The notes under the pieces were generated by a model. The model made no database searches. It saw only the letters and a list, made by a program, of their open reading frames with translations, and was not told the origin of the DNA. This document shows, in pieces, positions 33,346-36,572 of a stretch of 36,572 nt of DNA. The first letter of the stretch is position 1. Every line of letters starts with the position of its first letter. The position numbers and the translations under genes are program-made. Origin of the DNA: Massilia horti (lineage in GTDB: Bacteria; Pseudomonadota; Gammaproteobacteria; Burkholderiales; Burkholderiaceae_D); the NCBI RefSeq assembly GCF_004614195.1, contig NZ_SPUM01000069.1, positions 1-36,572 of the forward strand, given 5' to 3'.

Positions 33346-33541
33346 GACGTTGCAGGATCGCCACAGTGGGCGGCTGGTGCAGTTGTTTGCGAAGCAGACA
33401 CTTGACGTGCGCCAGTCGATCAATGCGGTCCACTACCGCAACACGACGCTGGCATCACGGATCACCTGCTTTGTCGATCATGTGGTCAGCATGCTACGAA
33501 AACAGCCGTTCGAAGAACCAAATTTGCAACAACTAAATTAG
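33308..33541 (+). pseudogene. LysR-type regulator, C-terminal fragment
   Basis: About 77 codons match the end of a LysR substrate-binding domain: LGIVCLSDFMT, SGRLVQLF, then INAVHYRNTTLASRITCFVD. The DNA-binding domain and most of the sensor domain are missing. It joins the P450 remnant head to head at a GAATTC shared by both reading frames (33307-33312). The upstream frame is antisense P450. Confidence 0.75.
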
Positions 33542-33556
33542 CAAGAGAAAAAACTA

Positions 33557-33586
33557 TTGATTTTGCGCAATTTATTAAATTACTAT
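33557..33586 (+). promoter_or_regulatory. Putative TonB-receptor promoter
   Basis: TTGATT (33557-33562) and TACTAT (33581-33586) are 18 bp apart in an AT-rich stretch between the LysR fragment and the receptor gene. No Fur-like box is evident. Confidence 0.4.
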
Positions 33587-33642
33587 CTCCTCTGAGTCTG
33601 CCGTACATACAAGTAACTACAACATCAACGGAGGAGAGAGCT

Positions 33643-36465
33643 TTGCAACACAAGACAAAACTGAACAAGAATGTGATGGCCGCAGCACTGGCCCTGGCAT
33701 TTTCGCAAGCCGCGTTCGCACAGCAAGCGCCTGTAATTGAAGGCAAGATCCAGCGCGTGGAGATCACCGGCTCGAGCATCAAGCGCACCGATCTCGAAGC
33801 AGCCGGCTCGGTCCAGGTGATGACCCGCGAGGACATCGAGCGCACCGGCGCCACGACCGCGCTGGAAATCCTGCGTTCTTCGGCCGCGACCTACACCGAC
33901 CTGAACTCGGCCACAGCCAGCTCGGGCAGCTTCGCCACCAACGCGTCGGGGGTCGACATGCGTCAACTCGGCAAGGTATCCACGCTGGTGCTGGTCAACG
34001 GTCGCCGCATCGCCCAGTACGGCCTGGCCGACAATGCGCGAGAAAACTTTACCAACCTCGACGCCATCGCTTCGGAAGCGATCGAGCGCATCGAAATCCT
34101 GAAGGACGGCGCTTCCGCAATCTACGGCTCCGACGCCGTTGCCGGCGTGGTCAACCTCATCCTGCGCAAGGAATTCGTGGGCACCAAGCTCAAGGCCAAC
34201 TACACGATGGCCGACGGCTTCAAGGACTACCGCAGTCGCAATGCCAGCGGCCTGTTCGGCTACGGCGACATCGACAAGGACGGCTTCAACACCTACATCA
34301 GCGTCGAAGCCTACAAGCGCGACGGCTGGAGCCGAGGCGACATTCGCGACCACTATCCGGACTGGCACCGCCAGTCCCCGGGCCGCTCGACCTGGGATAC
34401 CCCGGCCGCGAACCTGTACTCGCCCACCGGCAACTATTTCGTGAACGGCGCCCCCGAGGCCGCGAAAGGCTGCCCGGCAGAAAATCTCGCTTCAAACGGC
34501 AAGGACAAGCAGCAGTGCAATTGGGATTCGCTGCCCTATGACGGCCTGACCACGAACAACAAGCGCTGGGCAGTGGCGAGCAACACCCACTTCCGCATCG
34601 GTTCGTCCATCGACGCCAACTTCGAAGTCACGGCAGCTGGCGCCACCAGCGCCTACATCGTGGCGCCGTTCGCCACCCAAAACCAAGGCACCACCAGCTC
34701 CAGCAGCATCTGGTATGACGTGATAGGCGGCAAGATGGTCGGCCCGTACTCGTACCCGAAACTGCCGGTGGGCCACCCCTACAACCCGTACAGCACCGCG
34801 ACCGAAATCCGTGCGCGCCTGATGGATACCGGTAACGGCTTTAACTTCAACAGCACTGATTCCGATCAGCAGCGCGTGATGCTGGCCCTGAACGGCACGC
34901 TCGGCAACTTCGACTGGAAATCGGCTGCCGGCATCATGAACTCGTCGGCTTCGAAGGCCACCCGCGCCGTCAGCCAGAAGGGCTACACCGACGCCATCGT
35001 GAACGGCACCTACAAGTTCGGCCAGCAGAACGATAAGGCACTGCTGGAATCGATGTTCCCGATCCGCACCACCAAAGGCAATGCGCGCATCAGCTTCATC
35101 GACGGCACCATCACCGGCCAAGTGGCCCAGCTGCCGGCTGGCCCGCTGAACGTCGCAGCGGGCGCCGATATCCGCCGCGAACATTACGATATGTCGAGCT
35201 CGGACAACGTGCTGCACGGCGAACTGGTGGGTGTCTTCGGCCTGCAGGTCAATGACACCGTCAACCATTATGCGCTGTTCACCGAAGCGAACATCCCGGT
35301 GGTCAAGGGCTTGGAACTGAGCGCTGCCCTGCGCGCCGACAAGACCGACAATGCCAAAGGGCACGTGTCGCCGAAGCTCGGCCTGCAATTCAGGCCCGTG
35401 GACAGCCTGCTGCTCCGCGCCACCGCGTCTGGCGGCTTCCGTGCGCCGAACATCGTGGAATCGGGTAACGGCCTGGGCCGCAGCTCCGTGACCAACAGCT
35501 TGAACGATCAGCGTCGCTGCCCGATCGCGAACCAGCTGAACGATCTGGTACAGAAGGCCCCGAATGCGACCACCACCGACAAGACCCTGGCCAACACCTA
35601 CCGCAACGCCGATTGCTCCGGCTCGCTGCCAAGCTTCGTGGCCTCGAACCCGAACCTGAAGCCGGAAACCTCGCAGTCCTTCACTGCGGGCGTAGTGTGG
35701 GAGCCGGTGAAGAACACGACCTTCGCGCTGGACTACTACAACATCAAGCGCAAGGATGAAATCGGCACCCGTTCGGTCACCGACATCCTGAAAGGCGAAG
35801 CGTCGCTGCCGGCTGGCCAGCTGATCCGCGTGGACAACACTACCGCCGACAACGAATTCCTGGCCCTGGTGAAGAAGTATGCGCCGAACAACACCATCAA
35901 CTTTGGTGGCATCGGCAAGATGGGCATGGTGTACAACCCGTACGTCAACAGTGGCAAGACCAAGCTCTCCGGCCTCGACTTCGACGCCGCCACGCGCTTT
36001 GACCTGAAGGAGTGGGGTGTCCTGCGCCTGCGCCTGGAAGGTAATTACACGCTCAATTACCAGACATTCAGCGAAGCGGACAACGCGTACACCAAGGACC
36101 AGTCCGGCACCTACGACTTCGGTATGAAACTGCGGGTGAAAGCGCGCGCCGCCTGGAAGAAGGGCGCCTGGGATAATGGCATGACCCTGAACTATCTCAA
36201 CGGCTACAGCACCAACAGCATCGGTTCGCCGACCTACTGCGTGACGAATAAGGTCGCGGATGAGAACATGGCTGCCTGCCAACGCGTCAAGCCGCGCCAC
36301 ACCCTGGACTACAACCTGACTTACACCGGCATCAAGAACACCAGGCTGAGCCTGTACGTCAACAACATCCTCGATGAGGACCAGCCGATCAACTGGCGTG
36401 GCGGTTGGGATGGAGCGGCGCCGCAGCTGCGCACCATTGGTTTTTCCGCTGCTTACACCTTCTAA
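33643..36465 (+). CDS. TonB-dependent receptor
   Basis: A 940-residue outer-membrane receptor. The signal peptide is about 1-27 (AAALALAFSQAAFA then QQAP). A TonB-box-like segment and plug domain begin IQRVEITGSSIKRTDLEAAG and continue through SGVDMRQLGKVSTLVLVNGRR to LKDGASAIYGSDAVAGVVNL. The remainder is a 22-stranded barrel with a typical FRAPNIVE strand, ending SAAYTF with aromatic terminus. It starts with TTG, preceded by a strong GGAGGAG SD. The substrate is unknown; the plug type is common in Oxalobacteraceae and not specifically siderophore. Confidence 0.93.
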   Translation: MQHKTKLNKNVMAAALALAFSQAAFAQQAPVIEGKIQRVEITGSSIKRTDLEAAGSVQVMTREDIERTGATTALEILRSSAATYTDLNSATASSGSFATNASGVDMRQLGKVSTLVLVNGRRIAQYGLADNARENFTNLDAIASEAIERIEILKDGASAIYGSDAVAGVVNLILRKEFVGTKLKANYTMADGFKDYRSRNASGLFGYGDIDKDGFNTYISVEAYKRDGWSRGDIRDHYPDWHRQSPGRSTWDTPAANLYSPTGNYFVNGAPEAAKGCPAENLASNGKDKQQCNWDSLPYDGLTTNNKRWAVASNTHFRIGSSIDANFEVTAAGATSAYIVAPFATQNQGTTSSSSIWYDVIGGKMVGPYSYPKLPVGHPYNPYSTATEIRARLMDTGNGFNFNSTDSDQQRVMLALNGTLGNFDWKSAAGIMNSSASKATRAVSQKGYTDAIVNGTYKFGQQNDKALLESMFPIRTTKGNARISFIDGTITGQVAQLPAGPLNVAAGADIRREHYDMSSSDNVLHGELVGVFGLQVNDTVNHYALFTEANIPVVKGLELSAALRADKTDNAKGHVSPKLGLQFRPVDSLLLRATASGGFRAPNIVESGNGLGRSSVTNSLNDQRRCPIANQLNDLVQKAPNATTTDKTLANTYRNADCSGSLPSFVASNPNLKPETSQSFTAGVVWEPVKNTTFALDYYNIKRKDEIGTRSVTDILKGEASLPAGQLIRVDNTTADNEFLALVKKYAPNNTINFGGIGKMGMVYNPYVNSGKTKLSGLDFDAATRFDLKEWGVLRLRLEGNYTLNYQTFSEADNAYTKDQSGTYDFGMKLRVKARAAWKKGAWDNGMTLNYLNGYSTNSIGSPTYCVTNKVADENMAACQRVKPRHTLDYNLTYTGIKNTRLSLYVNNILDEDQPINWRGGWDGAAPQLRTIGFSAAYTF

Positions 36466-36480
36466 GCTAGCGTAAACCAA

Positions 36481-36510
36481 AAGGCCAGGCTTCATGCCTG
36501 GCCTTTTTTT
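36481..36510 (+). terminator. Terminator of the TonB-receptor gene
   Basis: AAGGCCAGGC and GCCTGGCCTT flank a 5-nt loop TTCAT and are followed by seven T in total. A 10-bp perfect stem. It is a different hairpin from the tRNA-Phe module. Confidence 0.92.
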
Positions 36511-36558
36511 ATGACAGTGTCCCGTCCTAAAATCGGTTGTCATGAGTTCGCCTTGTCC

Positions 36559-36572
36559 AAGGAGAGCGAGAT
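36559..36572 (+). promoter_or_regulatory. Ribosome-binding site of a gene starting at the window edge
   Basis: AAGGAG (36559-36564) is followed by six bases and then AT at the last two positions. If the next base is G, an ORF starts here. The preceding 36515-36545 contains an imperfect palindrome (ATGACA...TGTCAT), which may be the end of a mobile element; this is a guess. Confidence 0.35.

Noticed and set aside
34492..36543. 683-codon minus-strand frame opposite the TonB receptor
   Set aside because: Shadow of a clear receptor gene; no start context or recognisable domain.

Overview
This GC-rich window reads as the chromosome of a betaproteobacterium in the Burkholderiales, most likely Oxalobacteraceae (Massilia/Duganella/Telluria-like). 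The evidence is the rpe-gph-trpEGDC order, an apaG/mltA neighbourhood, an rRNA leader of the betaproteobacterial type, a PEP-CTERM protein, a PHA-depolymerase-family esterase with a ribbon-helix-helix partner, and a TonB receptor of the kind abundant in this family. The placement is inferred from gene content and signature sequences only; no database search was run.

Layout. (1) 1-369 holds the promoters and leader of an rRNA operon on the minus strand; the 16S gene itself lies just beyond the left edge. (2) 370-5849 is compact housekeeping: enoyl-CoA hydratase (-), MFS exporter (+), mltA (-), a 48-residue membrane ORF (+), apaG (-), rpe and gph (+). (3) 5864-11129 is the tryptophan operon: a leader peptide with four Trp codons, an attenuator, trpE, trpG, trpD, a LysE-type exporter, trpC and a TonB-C-like lipoprotein. 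(4) 11312-15917 (-) holds an M61/PDZ peptidase, a MobA-like nucleotidyltransferase, DsbC and a UbiH-family monooxygenase. (5) 16027-28504 is the unusual part. Seven sites carry a tRNA-Phe gene or its 3' remnant and/or a shared hairpin terminator. The first two tRNAs are intact; later ones are increasingly truncated. Short accessory units lie between them: DUF1444-like + GNAT + small channel; gdhA; esterase + CopG-like + a decayed second gdhA; a PEP-CTERM gene; an uncharacterised gene; a PQQ-propeller lipoprotein + outer-membrane protein. No integrase is visible. (6) 28685-32444 (+) is an alpha/beta hydrolase, a LytS-type kinase, a LytTR regulator and a YnfA-family protein. (7) 32422-33541 is a scar where a cytochrome P450 (-) and a LysR regulator (+) are both truncated at one junction. 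(8) 33643-36465 is a large TonB-dependent receptor with a strong terminator.

How the parts work together. The trp operon makes indole-glycerol phosphate from chorismate under ribosome-mediated attenuation, with an exporter inserted between trpD and trpC. DsbC and the UbiH-like protein serve periplasmic disulfide isomerisation and quinone synthesis. The tRNA-Phe region looks like repeated insertion or duplication at one tRNA locus, leaving tRNA-end/terminator modules that now act as (often bidirectional) terminators for the flanking genes. The PEP-CTERM unit carries a good sigma-54 promoter match. The hydrolase-LytS-LytTR operon is preceded by paired direct repeats with the spacing of LytTR binding sites, which suggests autoregulation.
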